Positions 43,325-54,372 of a DNA stretch of 64,000 nucleotides are shown piece after piece. Under the pieces are notes generated by a model, which ran no database searches, was not told where the DNA came from, and saw only the letters and a program-made list of their open reading frames with translations. The DNA is from Branchiostoma belcheri (taxonomy: Eukaryota; Chordata; Leptocardii; Amphioxiformes; Branchiostomatidae), in the NCBI RefSeq assembly GCF_001625305.1, contig NW_017802403.1:238994-302993 (forward strand). The letters run 5' to 3'. The stretch's first letter is position 1. Every line of letters starts with the position of its first letter. Both the position numbers and the translations under genes were made by a program.

Positions 43325-45665
43325 GTGGGTAGATCACTTTCAATACCGTAGAATTGACTAGAAAATGGCCCAATAAACATGCCTGATTATTATGTGAAGG
43401 CATTTTCTTAAGAACATTCACGCTTATGTGTTAAGATATGTCGTCTAGATGATTAAAATATAAGGAAGTTCAACAGAATTAATGCATTTGCAGACGAGTA
43501 TACTCAGCACAGCAGCAGGGGATTCTGGGATACCTGAGGATGTGTCTTCATTTATTCATTCATTTATTTCGAAACCAATCTTCCAAGGCTCAAACAATTA
43601 AAATTACATAATTACAACATAGTAGAAACATTTAAAAATACATACATACATACATGTACACCACATCAACAATAAATACACATAGATATTAACAATTTAA
43701 AAGTAGCGAGCAAGGGTCAAGGATCAGGTGACACTACTACTGTTTGAAACGGCTTTCTTAAAACTGATAACATCGCACAGTGTCTTAACGTCAGATGGTA
43801 GATCGTTCCAGAGCACGACTGCACGATTTAATGATCATTTTGTTACTGACAATCTCTGCACGTGGACGTCTGCTTGTCGGTGTGCCACATGTCTGGCAAT
43901 AAGGCCACGGTAGACATGGGGCACTTCCACGGCCGGATGTACATGTGCAGAGATCTAGCTATTATGAAATTGTGCAATTATATATATTGTTATTATTGTC
44001 TACTTACGATGTTGTGCAATATGTTTAATTAGTTTTAACTATGATTGATTGTAATGTCATTTATGTCTTTGGGGAGGGAGCCTGTAAAGGTGGTCTCCAC
44101 CTGTTTCTCCCTTCCCTTCCACTTGTGGTAAAGCTTGAATAAATAAATAAATAAATACAGGAATGAGCGTTTTCTGCTATTGGACTTAGGTATTGGTAAT
44201 CTAAAGTTATGTGCGGAAGATCTGGTATTATGACTGTGAGATGCATGAACAGGCAAAAGGGAGTTGTAAATATTTTGTGGTTCTAAAATATTTTACAAAT
44301 AAGAATCTTAAAAACAATATCAATTGATCTCGATAACAAAAGGGTATTCTGTAGTAATTGGTGCATTTTTAAAACACTGGTAAATCGGCCTTTCAGGAGA
44401 AGCTGAATTGCGCAAATTCAACCATATGAAAGTCTATGTTATGCATTGACCTAAAGAGCTATGTCTACCGCCTAAAATTGTGACCACACGCAAAAGATCT
44501 TAAAACTGGACATTCTACTGCCGTAGAACGTCCAACAAGCTACCGGGGAGTCCTAAAGCTAAAAATCTCAATGTCTCATCAAGAATTACCCACTTACCAA
44601 ATATCAAGACAATATAATTTAGCCTTCTAGAGTTATTGAGTTTACACACAGACGGACGGACGCTACCGAAAACATTACCCTCTACGCGAAAGTAATGAAC
44701 TCTCCCTACATTTCAGCAGTTAAATTGTGTGCTTTCATGTTTTGAACTTTATTCTATTAGCCATTCAAATATCTATCCTCGGTACTAATGTTTGCCAGCC
44801 AGCAGATTTTGTTTAATTAATAATAACCTTTATTGTGCATTCATGCCCTATCGGGCTAAGTACAGGTGAACAGATGAAATAGGTAATATACATGTTTGTA
44901 GTACAAACAGCTCTAAAACTACTCTAAAACAGAAGTTCGGCTTCTTCTCGTTTCTTTGTGATGTTAAAAATATAATTTGAAATGGGTTTGTATAGTACAG
45001 GATGATCAAAGCGCATAAGAAAAATAAAGTTTTAAATATTAGACAAGTATTGGAAGTATGGAAACGTACTTGTAATATATCTAAAAGATCATTTCTTTCA
45101 TTACTATATAAACTACAATCAATAACAAAGTGGGCTTCATCTTCTACAGATTAATGTAATCTGACTATCTTTCCTGGCTACCGGCAAAAGAAAACACAGG
45201 TGGGCGCCAAGCTATAAATGCTATCAATCAAAGTCACTATGTCACTGTATGATTTTTGTTGCAAGGAAAGCTTCGAACGGCTACCGTTTAAGTATTTTTT
45301 GAACTTATAGTTATGCCAATTTCTTTCTGTTGCAGAACGAGCTCTGCATTTTTGCCTTAAACAGCAATACATTCCGTAAGGTGGAACAGTTGATGAAAAA
45401 CCTTCTGAGTGAGGCAGACCTAGACGTTAATGAACTCGTCATCAGCACGCATCATGTCACTACAAGAAAAATCAAGAAAAGACAGACAGTAAAACTCGCC
45501 ATATGCTGTGGCAGTAATTGTGAACGTTTGATACTCTGTTCGGCTGATGAGCCTGACCAAATGTCAGCCATGATGGATTGGACGGAGGAAAATAAAGGTA
45601 AGATTGTACCATTACCATTGCAATATATATAATATACATATATGAATAGTGCATATATATACATA

Positions 45666-45751
<86 letters not shown>

Positions 45752-46218
45752 GCACACACACAAACACACACACACACACAAAATAATACAGTCATAATTC
45801 TGTCAACAATATACGACAGTACATGACAATTTCAACAAACTGCAAACGGCTTTTGTCAATGTGTATAATTTTATTTCGGCACTATGTAGTTTACATTGAA
45901 AGTAGAAAAACAGACTAGCTAACACAACCAAAATAATCATGCGTTTCATGTAATTGGCAAGCTCAACAGTTACATGCGTAACATTTGATTTAATCATTTG
46001 TCCTAGTGCCCACAGTTATAATCATCGATGGGATGGAGTGCAACGAGGATTCTCTGTATGACCGTGGTTCAATTTCCGACATGTTTTTGCGCGGCCAGCC
46101 CAAGCTTAAGTCTTACGTAAAGACCGACCGATTTTTCACAATTGGTACCGATCTCAACCATCGCCAGAAACAAGTCATGCTAAGCTGGCTTCGGAACAAT
46201 CTCAAAAAGTCTTGTTAA
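42830..46218 (+). CDS. Unrecognised three-exon gene, 322 residues
   Basis: Exons are 42,830-43,324, 45,336-45,597 and 46,007-46,218. Introns are GT..AG (donors GTGGGT and GTAAGA; acceptors TTCTGTTGCAG and TTTGTCCTAG) with matching phases 0 and 1. The ATG follows an in-frame TAA at 42,818. The N-terminal part (1-165) has a mildly hydrophobic stretch near 43-53 (ARGMAIGAFYL), a charged RRAVERRDPDNPDQ stretch and a Gly/Met-rich loop. Residues 166-252 look like an alpha/beta fold (NELCIFALNSNTFRKVEQLM; VKLAICCGSNCERLILCSAD). The last exon begins with a beta strand and Asp-Gly turn (VPTVIIIDGM) and ends WLRNNLKKSC. I recognise no family or catalytic motif. The frame is intact, so it is probably a live, perhaps lineage-limited gene. 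Confidence 0.8.
43545..43960 (-). pseudogene. LINE ORF2 C-terminus relic in orphan-gene intron
   Basis: The minus frame reads LNRAVVLWNDLPSDVKTLCD then VISFKKAV. The L-W-N-x-L-P-x-x-V-K..S-F-K pattern is the LINE C-terminal motif. It is followed by a (CATA)-rich tail at 43,640. Truncated. Confidence 0.65.
44040..44158 (+). mobile_element. LINE 3' tail with (AATA)n end
   Basis: GAGCCTGTAAAGGTGGTCTC then CACCTGTTTCTCCCTTCCC and CTTGAATAAATAAATAAATA. A typical LINE 3' end in plus orientation, inside orphan-gene intron 1. Confidence 0.6.
44812..45170 (-). mobile_element. LINE 3' end, minus orientation
   Basis: The tail CGATAGGGCATGAATGCACA then ATAAAGGTTATTATTA is the inverse of 21,580-21,795. 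Sequence to about 45,170 looks like a decayed ORF2 end. Inside orphan-gene intron 1. Confidence 0.6.
45336..45597 (+). CDS. Orphan gene exon 2
   Basis: Acceptor TTTCTGTTGCAG, donor AAAG|GTAAGA. 262 bp, phase 0 to 1. A (CA)n array follows in the intron. Confidence 0.8.
45667..45780 (+). repeat. (CA)n microsatellite in orphan-gene intron 2
   Basis: About 110 bases of CA with few interruptions. Frames over it are artefacts. Confidence 0.9.
46007..46218 (+). CDS. Orphan gene exon 3
   Basis: Acceptor TTTGTCCTAG. The first two bases complete the Val codon split with exon 2. Ends at TAA 46,216-46,218. Confidence 0.8.
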
Positions 46219-46236
46219 ATGTGGATAAAGACAAAT

Positions 46237-46242
46237 AATAAA
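46237..46242 (+). terminator. Candidate polyadenylation signal of orphan gene
   Basis: AATAAA 19 bases after the stop codon; a second lies at 46,274-46,279. Either would give a very short 3' UTR. Confidence 0.45.
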
Positions 46243-48284
46243 ACACGTTGTGATTCGTAGAGTCATTATGTAAAATAAATTAATTTCAATATGTTGTGTT
46301 TTGGTAATAAAGATATTAATATACGAATGGAAATTGCGATATGTTGTGTTTGTTAACAAGACATAACCGTTGTGGGAAACTGCATTAACAGTACTCTAAA
46401 AGAAATGACTTGCAACGCGTTTTGTCTGTTCCCGCATCTAACACTAAGGGCTTGAATCATATAAGTTTTCTTAGTTCACATAAACTTCATGTTTAAGAAG
46501 ACACAACCGCATTCCTCTGCAACAAAGAATTTGTCAATATTGTAACTTGAATAACATAGAAGTTTGTGAACTGTACCTTATATAACACCGAATGATCTAT
46601 GAGCAGAAGGCAATCACGTGTTTTATATTTTGCGTGGCATTAATTTGAAATTAAATAGTCCTTGTAAGTGCATTTTGTAAACATTTACTGAATGGAATCA
46701 GGCCTTTAATGAAAATTTGATACATGAATAAGTATATCATAGAACAAATGTTGATTTGTTTGTTTGGTCATGATCGATAAACAGACGACAATCACTGTCT
46801 TAGCACATCAATATAAATTTTATATTTGGAATGTCATTATTTTGATGTTTGATAAACCATGTTTAGAATTTTGTGAACATGTACTGAAAGGTGATGAAGC
46901 TTTTCATGATTTGATATATTGATATCTGTGATTGTTATCATTCTCTTTACCAACTGTTAGCTTAATGAAGAGTGCTATAACTTGTATTGTATTCAACTGT
47001 ATTATTGTTGTGAATAGGTAGATTGTGGATTATAATGTTTCATGATTATCCATGCATTCAGATCTCTAGTTATCATGATCATGAAATGAGCACGGTGGTA
47101 AAATCTGGGCTGCAAAGTTCCCACATGTCATAGAACCCGAACTGTGTTCGATCGTGTTCGATCTGGGCAATTCGAATCGAACCCGCGTTCTATTTCGGGG
47201 TCACCTGCGGTCATTTACAATAAAGCGGCAAAACAAGCCTTTCTGCCTCCGTGCCTTGCAACAGATAAAAAAACAACACCTTTCTATAGATAAAAACAGT
47301 TTCCTGGACAGTACATGTCCGCTATCATTTTTTGTGGACATGTAACATGTAGCGAAGCTACTGTCGTATCCTTGGGTGACCTTGAATACTGTAATGATTC
47401 TTTACACCAGTATGAATAACGCAATGCACACTTTTGGTGGACATGACATGTCTGCAAAACTCGTTTTAACCTGCAAGCATGGAGAGTCAAACATACCCCA
47501 TTTACGGCCCAAAATGACCGTAACGGTTGTCCCGAAAATCGTGTTTTAGGGATTTTTTTAAAAATGGCCTCAATTTTGAATTATGGGTAATTTAGTGCGA
47601 AAAATGTAAAAAATAATCATTTTTTCACCAATATGTCGACAAAAACTAAACTTAAAATCAGAAATTAAAAAATCCCTAAAACACGATTTTTGACCTTATT
47701 CCTAGTCGTCGAAAAATATAAAAATCGGGGATCTGGGGTGATATACGTAGCCAGGTTAAAACGATGTTTGCCTAAAAACATGGCATGACTTGTGGTCGGA
47801 AACCCGGAAAAAATCGTCTTTCGGAGCGAAATTTTGAAAAATCAATGATTTAACATAAACAGCTAATATTAAAACGATGTTAAGGCAATAATTTCATTTT
47901 AATTTGACGAAATGTACCATTAAATCCTTTTTGTTCATTTTCAAGTATTTTACGGGTAGTCCAAAATAGGCCAAAATAGCGTCTTGTAACCCGATACCTT
48001 TTAGAACGCGCCTAGCAATGGGAAAGAATGCCGTAGTGACAGACCGCCGTGGAGGCGTGAAGCGTCGGTGAAACCCAAATTTTAATCCTTTTAATTTTCT
48101 CACGAGTTTATTGTTTTAGCTTGGATACATGTACATGTATTAATTTCCCTGATTTGAATAAAGCATGGAAAGGTGTTTTTTTTTTCACTCTAAAACTAAT
48201 TAAATGTGGTCGGAGACAGGAATAGAAGGTAAACGCACATGCAGGAATATCTCCGTCACCCCAATTGACCTTTTACTGCACATT
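46243..48284. other. No gene; repeat fragments
   Basis: AT-rich. The 47,095-47,230 block is an inverted partner of the 29.3 and 60.1-kb repeat. 47,520-48,070 contains two inverted AAAATCCCTAAAACACGATT-like segments (near 47,540 and 47,670), suggesting another foldback element. Confidence 0.4.
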
Positions 48285-48739
48285 AGACCATGTTGTTTTG
48301 ATCATATATGGATGGCAACCTCTGGGAACCCCAAAACTTTGTATATCTGTATCTGTATAGCCGGTTTAACCGCCCTTCCGCGTAACACACCAGCTTTGCA
48401 GACACGCGACACCGTGGCATGTGAGCGTGCGAATAAAAAGTTTGGCAAAAATTATGAAATCTACGTGGTTATATAAAGTTTTAAAAATGACTAAATACAC
48501 AGATTATGGTATGGCGAATAGTAATAGACTCTTCATTTCAATTTCTTCACATTTTCTTCATTTCCTGAATTGATTTTGGCATTCTATGAAATTAATATCG
48601 TTTTTCAATACTTTCTTTGCAACATGCGACATATATTTGCTCATTTTGTACGATTCACAGTATGGTCGAAAATTTTTTGGAAACAGACGAAAATTCATGC
48701 CCGTGTGGATGTCATCGATATAATGAAATCAACATGACC
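48285..48739. mobile_element. MITE family B, copy 4 (diverged)
   Basis: The left end GACCATGTTGTTTTGATCAT with GGAACCCCAAAACTTTG corresponds to the right half of copy 3 inverted. The right end is GATGTCATCGATATAATGAA then ATCAACATGACC. A fragment of the CGGTTTAACCGCCC repeat lies inside near 48,345-48,410. Confidence 0.6.
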
Positions 48740-49212
48740 TTAGATTTGAATGCCTTTGGAAGCAAATTTCCTACTGCACGTGTTTCAGCAGTAAGACTGG
48801 CATAGTGTAAGTAAAAATCCCTAATCCAATTCTGAAGTGTTGATGAATGAATCAATACATTTCAGGTCCACATGAGTCAGTAGAAAGAAGAAAAAATACG
48901 TTGGGACTGAATATAATGTCCCTGAATGTACTTTCACCCCCAACATCAGGAGTTTTATATATATATATATATATATTATTTTTTTTTTGGTTAGGGGGGC
49001 GACCTGGGACTGTCATATTGGTATCTATATGTGGTCCGCACAGGCTAATCATGTTTAAGTAAACGACTGAAAAAGTTGAAATAATTATGTGTATATGCGT
49101 GTAGCAACATATCTCCTTTTTTTGCAAGCGCTTATCACCTTCGAGCCAAACTTTGTATAAGAACCCCATTGTGTACCTGTTATCCAATGCCGACTCAGTT
49201 TATTATTAGTGA

Positions 49213-49737
49213 NNNNNNNNNNNNNNNNNNNNNNNNNNNNNNNNNNNNNNNNNNNNNNNNNNNNNNNNNNNNNNNNNNNNNNNNNNNNNNNNNNNNNNNN
49301 NNNNNNNNNNNNNNNNNNNNNNNNNNNNNNNNNNNNNNNNNNNNNNNNNNNNNNNNNNNNNNNNNNNNNNNNNNNNNNNNNNNNNNNNNNNNNNNNNNNN
49401 NNNNNNNNNNNNNNNNNNNNNNNNNNNNNNNNNNNNNNNNNNNNNNNNNNNNNNNNNNNNNNNNNNNNNNNNNNNNNNNNNNNNNNNNNNNNNNNNNNNN
49501 NNNNNNNNNNNNNNNNNNNNNNNNNNNNNNNNNNNNNNNNNNNNNNNNNNNNNNNNNNNNNNNNNNNNNNNNNNNNNNNNNNNNNNNNNNNNNNNNNNNN
49601 NNNNNNNNNNNNNNNNNNNNNNNNNNNNNNNNNNNNNNNNNNNNNNNNNNNNNNNNNNNNNNNNNNNNNNNNNNNNNNNNNNNNNNNNNNNNNNNNNNNN
49701 NNNNNNNNNNNNNNNNNNNNNNNNNNNNNNNNNNNNN
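49213..49737. other. Assembly gap (525 N)
   Basis: A run of 525 undetermined bases. Open frames reported across it are meaningless. Confidence 0.99.
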
Positions 49738-50344
49738 TACACCGTTAAGTAGCTACAATTAAGTAATTAAGTAAATTCGGTTTCTTCTCGTTTCTTAGTA
49801 ATGGAAAAAGGTAAGAACAGGTTTGCTTTAATATAGAAGGTTTGTCCAAGCTCATTAGAAATATAACTTTATCTGTACAGCTTAGATGTTAATTAATATA
49901 ATCGTCTCAGCGCACCTTGCACGGCGGTACCACCTAACCTCTGGGGGCAGATCAGGGGTAACAAACACAAAAGGCACCGCGGATGATAACACTTGTACAA
50001 TAAATCTTTCTTGGCAACCTGCGAGTTTTATACTTTTTTTTTCCAACGGAATATCATCGATCGAAGAAACATGGGAAAAAAAGAAGACACAGAACCTTGA
50101 AGGTTGGTAACGTTTCAATCTGAATGGATAAGATAAAACTGAAACATCATTTTGCAATGGTACACTTAAAGATTATTGAAAAGTTGCTCCTGAGCCTGAA
50201 AATGACCATTCTGCTTCATCTATCCCTATCATCTTCTTCCTTTTTGTTGAAGTATTACAATCAAATTGGTTCATGACTCAAGACAGGATTGACTAAGTCG
50301 ACGATTGGTTTAACTCCAAAACATTACAAATTGTAATCGTCGAT

Positions 50345-50975
50345 GCCAAATTGTACTGACATTGGATATAATCCTGCAGAAAAATATAGTCTGTGTCATT
50401 TTAATTGTACCTTAACTAAATATGAATGCATTTCTGCTTTTGTTGATTAACAGCACTGATGTAATATTTATTTAAAACAAAATAACGTTATCATGATGTA
50501 ATAATCGCACACATGCAGGGTTTTATCCATGTGATTGTCCAGTCAGTTGTAAACCCCGTTAAGTTTTTAAATTTACGATATCATGTCTAAAGTTTTATAA
50601 CGAAAAGCTGTAGATAATAATTTTTGTATTACAGACTTACTTTTACTTGATTAAAAAACGTATGTCCTTTTAGTCCTTTGTACACTGTATATGTATGTAA
50701 CAATCTGTTTTACTGCAATTAAGTGTTTTAATATATCAGTTAAACCTCTGTGAATTTAGGTAATGCCAAGTCAAGACATAGACATAAACCTCTGTTAACA
50801 TCAGTTAAATTGTACTGAAATCGTATAAAATCTTACAGAGAAATATGGTCTGTGTATTTTTTGTGCTTGATTAAATATTGATGCTTCTGATTAACAGTAC
50901 TGTTATGATATGTATTGAATGAAAAATAGAAGTTATCATGATATAATAATCGCACACAGTTTAGTATCTATACAA
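50345..50975 (+). repeat. Diverged ~180-bp direct duplication
   Basis: 50,345-50,520 and 50,805-50,970 share, in order, AAATTGTACTGA, TATRGTCTGTGT, CTGATTAACAG-like and TTATCATGATRTAATAATCG then CACACA. They are separated by about 280 bp of AT-rich DNA. Not coding. Confidence 0.65.
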
Positions 50976-50984
50976 TAGTAAAAC

Positions 50985-51050
50985 TGATTTGATTTTATGG
51001 ATGACCTCCACGCGCGCAGCGGTTTCCAACGTTTAAACCAAAAAAAGAAG
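50985..51050. mobile_element. Single end of MITE family B
   Basis: GATTTTATGGATGACCTCCA then CGCGCGCAGCG matches a family B terminus. The other end was not found, so it is a truncated copy. Confidence 0.45.
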
Positions 51051-51296
51051 AAAAATCTGACCCGCTAAAAGTTTCCAGCATCTTGCCATGTTATCTACCA
51101 AGTTGTGAATGGTTTGTTTGCTACTGTATATCCCTAATGATAATTTTATGGTTCCCGGGGAGGAGCACTGTCACTTTTCTTGAATAGGTTTGTCCCGCCC
51201 CGGGGTGAGTGCCGGCAGAGGTGGGGTTGGGTGAAACAAAAAGTCCAGTGCAAAAAAAGAAACGCCGATGAAAAAGTCTAAAAACAAGCCAAAAAT

Positions 51297-51954
51297 AAGA
51301 GATAGGGGAATTCTTTTTACACAACCAGTGAATCTTACCTCGCTGACGTTTTGGAGTCTGTCAGACACCTTCTTCAGAGCTTCTGACTGGAGTACTGCAT
51401 CTCGGCGGCGAGAACACTATCCCAAACATGGCTTAGTTTGTACCCCCCCTCGTCCCGTCGTCCCGGTTCATTACAGGGGCTGACTTTCTGATCCAAACTG
51501 CCTCCTTGATCCAGCGGTTTCTTTTATTGTTTTCTCTGTCTATAACTTTCACCCCCTCCCAGTCAATTACGCAGTTGTTTCTAGCAATGTGATCTGTCAC
51601 TGCTGATTTCTTTTCTTCTTTTTGTGCATGTCTTTTCTGTGATCTTGTGTACTTCACAGTGTCCATGTTGTCAGCTTCCTTCTTGTGTTCTTCTAATCTA
51701 GTCCCAAATGTGCGTCCCGTTTCCCCTATGTAAACTTCACTGCAGCTCTTGCACGGGATCTTGTATATGCAGTCCGTTTTTGCCGTGTCCTGTAGTCTAT
51801 CTTTTGGGTGGACCAACAGACTCCTCAGTGTAGTTTTTGGCTTTACTACGGTGGAGATGTTGTGTTTTCTGAAGGGGCTCGGTGTCTGACAGACACCGAA
51901 ACGTCAGCGAGGTGACATTCACTGGTTGTGTAAAAAGAATTCCCCTATCTCTTA
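51297..51954 (-). mobile_element. Truncated Penelope-like element with inverted terminal repeats
   Basis: Inverted ends of about 55 bp or more (AAGAGATAGGGGAATTCTTT..ACACAACCAGTGAAT at the left, and its inverse at the right) flank a GIY-YIG coding remnant. Both ends carry the GGTGTCTG..CAGACAC hairpin. Inverted long terminal repeats around a 5'-truncated body are a known Penelope layout. Confidence 0.75.
51433..51883 (-). pseudogene. Penelope GIY-YIG endonuclease domain
   Basis: The minus frame reads VVKPKTTLRSLLVHPKDRLQ, then DCIYKIPCKSCSEVYIGETG then RTFGTRLEEHKKEA. It has the I-Y-K-I and Y-I-G-E-T-G-R core with Arg and the downstream H-x-x-E type residues. It ends RNRWIKEAVWIRK..MNRDDG at TAA near 51,433. 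The reverse transcriptase upstream is missing, so it cannot move by itself. Confidence 0.85.
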
Positions 51955-52329
51955 AGTTTTACCAACCTGATGAAATTATTTTCGGAAGCCAAAAATAACC
52001 AAAACCACTTCTTCGAGAGTAAAAACACCAGTCTGCGAGGCGCATGGTGCTTTCTTTGGACTCGGCAAAGATTACGGCAATTGTCTTGACATAAAACGTG
52101 AAAGCATCCATATTTGGTTGTTCATGCCTTGAAATGCATAAAGATATGCCCAATTTCCCTTTTTCATAGGCATAGATAATTCAAGAAATTTGGCCTGAGA
52201 AAATGTGTTTCGTCGTTTTTCAAGATGACATGAATTAAAATTGAAATAATTAAAAAAAACACAGCCGGACTGCAGAGTTACACAAACTATATCTGTACTG
52301 ACTTTCATAAATAATTGTTGCATTTTAAG

Positions 52330-52870
52330 TGATCACTGAGAAGTCCTACAAGCTGTTAAAGCCATTCTCAGCCCCCTAAGTGTCATTGCAACGTCGGGAT
52401 GTTCGTCGTCCTCACCATGGTTACTCCGCCTCATCTCTAGTGACTGTTCTAGATACCTGACGGCCTTTCTGTAATCGGCAAGATAGCCACAGCTTGTAAA
52501 CTTTACATGGCAATGTCAGGATGTGCAGTCTCCTCACCATGGATGCTCCGCATCATCTCTAGTGCCTGTTCAAAATACCTAAGGGCTTTTCTGGCATTGC
52601 CAAGAATGCCCCAGTTAATAGCCAAGTTGCTAAGCAACGCGGCGATGCCAGGATTCACAGTGTCCTCACCGTGGATACCCTGCAAAATCCGTAGTGACCG
52701 CTCATAATAGCCGATGACCTTTGCATAATCACCGAGGTCACTCCAGGCTTTAGCCAGGTTCATGAACTGACGATGTCAGGATGTTCAGTGCCCTCACCAT
52801 ATATATATGCACCCTTTCATCTTTAGTGACTGTTCAAAATACATGTAGCTGACGGCCTTAAATGCTTAGA
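52330..52870 (-). pseudogene. Decayed TPR repeat gene fragment
   Basis: The minus frame 52,763-52,503 reads MNLAKAWSDLGDYAKVIGYY, then GIAALLSNLAINWGILGNAR and ALRYFEQALEMMRSIHGEET then AHPDIA. These are kinesin-light-chain-type TPRs like those of the gene at 33.7 kb. The frame stops at 52,503. Further TPR-like DNA on both sides (52,380-52,490 and 52,770-52,860) is in other frames with stops. No NTase domain is near. A dead partial copy. Confidence 0.75.
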
Positions 52871-53046
52871 TTACGATGTTCAAAGGTTATGTGTTACAAG
52901 GCGTTTGGTTTACGGTAGCCAGCTGCCGCCGGGCCACGTGCCTGCAAAGTGTATGACGCTGAAGGGAGGTTCTACTGACAATACAGATAAAAATATTGAA
53001 GTCACCATGTTAATATTTAAAAATATTTTGTTGTTGTTTGTTTCAG

Positions 53047-53163
53047 ATTCGCCGTAGACGACATGCTGAGGTCAGCACAAACCATTGTGCAGGAAATCAT
53101 ACTGAAAAACGTGGACAAGACTAGACTGCGCCGAATCCGGGGCTTCCCAGGATATCAAATCTG
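53047..53163 (+). CDS. Candidate orphan exon
   Basis: 117 bp between acceptor GTTTGTTTCAG and donor CTG|GTGAGT. Only one of three frames is open. It reads FAVDDMLRSAQTIVQEIILK then NVDKTRLRRIRGFPGYQI. It ends in phase 2, which would join the zinc-finger exon at 55,371 in frame (Trp-Ile-Arg-Cys..Met-Ala-Ala). The zinc-finger gene has its own TATA box and first exon after this point, however. It may be an alternative N-terminus or a stray exon of a lost gene. No family recognised. Confidence 0.4.
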
Positions 53164-53789
53164 GTGAGTTTTTAGTAAAGGTTTATTGCAAGATCTTGTC
53201 TAAAGGTTGCTCTTGTCCAAATAGACACTAACGCTTATTGCTGTTAAACATGTTATTAAGTGTTATTACTTTTTGAGTTTTTGGATATATGTAGAAGTTG
53301 TTGTCAAATCTAACTCTCATTACCTCCGGGGGAGGAGACATCCTTCCGCGGAAGGGTTTTGTAAGAGATTTTGATTTTCATGTTAGCAGCTGTTTCTCGC
53401 GTTTGGATGGACGGATTCTTTTGAGACTATTGGGCTGCAGATAATGCACGTTGTTTTTTTTTGTATAGGTGTTTTCGGGCGTGAAAATGGTGCATTTTGG
53501 TGGCCCCAGAACACCCCTTTGAGCGTGAAAGTGGTCGCGACCGTTGACCTTTGGCGTGTATTAAGTATTGTCGGTCTCGTCCACGAAGGTGACCCCTCGT
53601 TCAGAGGGGTGTCCGGTCTCGATAAATTCTTTGTTTAAAACCGTAGTCCAGCGGCGAGCAACAATTGTTGTTGTAAACAACATACAAAAATATTCATTAA
53701 AAAGCCCGGAGGTATAAAATCTCAGATTTTACTTGTGTCTTTTTAGATGCGTATGGCCAACAGGAGACGAGAGGCTCTCCGTCCCAAAT

Positions 53790-54092
53790 AAAGACTAATA
53801 TGAGGAGTGCAGCAGGCAGTTCTGGGAGCTGGGGACTGGGAACTCACACGCGGATTTACACTGGGGAGAAACCGTGCAGATGTGAGGAGTGTATAAGGAG
53901 TTCACTACACTAATAAATATACAGTCTAAAAGGACACATGCAGACTCACACCGGGGAGAAACTGTACAGATGCGAGGAGTGTAATCGTGAGTTCAGTTAT
54001 GCTGAGGCCACATTTCCAAACCGGGGCCCGGTGGGCTGTTTGTATATCAACTGCCAAATCTGAAGACACGCGCGGACTCACACGGGTAAAAA
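53790..54092 (+). pseudogene. C2H2 zinc-finger pseudogene interrupted by MITE remnant
   Basis: Fragments YEECSRQFWELG, YTGEKPCRCEEC and KGHMQTHTGEKLYRCEECNR then EFSYA lie in shifting frames with stops. At 54,003-54,058 the array is cut by a piece of MITE D (GAGGCCACATTTCCAAACCG). A last finger scrap (AATCTGAAGACAC..GACTCACACGGGT) follows. It is a decayed relative of the intact gene 1.3 kb downstream. Confidence 0.8.
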
Positions 54093-54269
54093 AAAAAAAA
54101 ACAATACACTGAGGAGGTCAATGTCATGATTATCTTTTTGTAAGTGTACTTGTTTTTTTTTGTCTGAGTTGTCTGATGTCTCACTATGCAAATCAAAGCA
54201 TGGTACCGTTTGCATGTCTGCTAATCAAGCACCATATAACCCACCAAGCCGGTTTTACCACTCAAATAC

Positions 54270-54277
54270 TATATAAA
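54270..54277 (+). promoter_or_regulatory. TATA box of zinc-finger gene
   Basis: TATATAAA, followed 95 bases later by a canonical donor (TTA|GTAAGTAC at 54,373). This fits a short noncoding first exon starting near 54,300. Confidence 0.6.
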
Positions 54278-54299
54278 CGCGCAATTCCTTCATTATCGA

Positions 54300-54372
54300 T
54301 TCTTGTCAAGTTGTATCTCCATCGCCTTGGAAGCATCTTGCAGTCGGTTGGAACGTCATCGCATCTCAATTA
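54300..54372 (+). other. Predicted noncoding first exon of zinc-finger gene
   Basis: From about 30 bases after the TATA box to the donor GTAAGTAC at 54,373. It contains no ATG. It would splice to the acceptor TTATTCTTGCAG ending at 55,370. Confidence 0.5.

Noticed and set aside
43149-43421. Minus-strand frames over orphan-gene exon 1
   Set aside because: Shadow frames in a GC-rich real exon that has matching plus-strand splice phases.
49169-49762. Open frames of 178-197 codons
   Set aside because: They cross the 525-base N gap and have no real codons.
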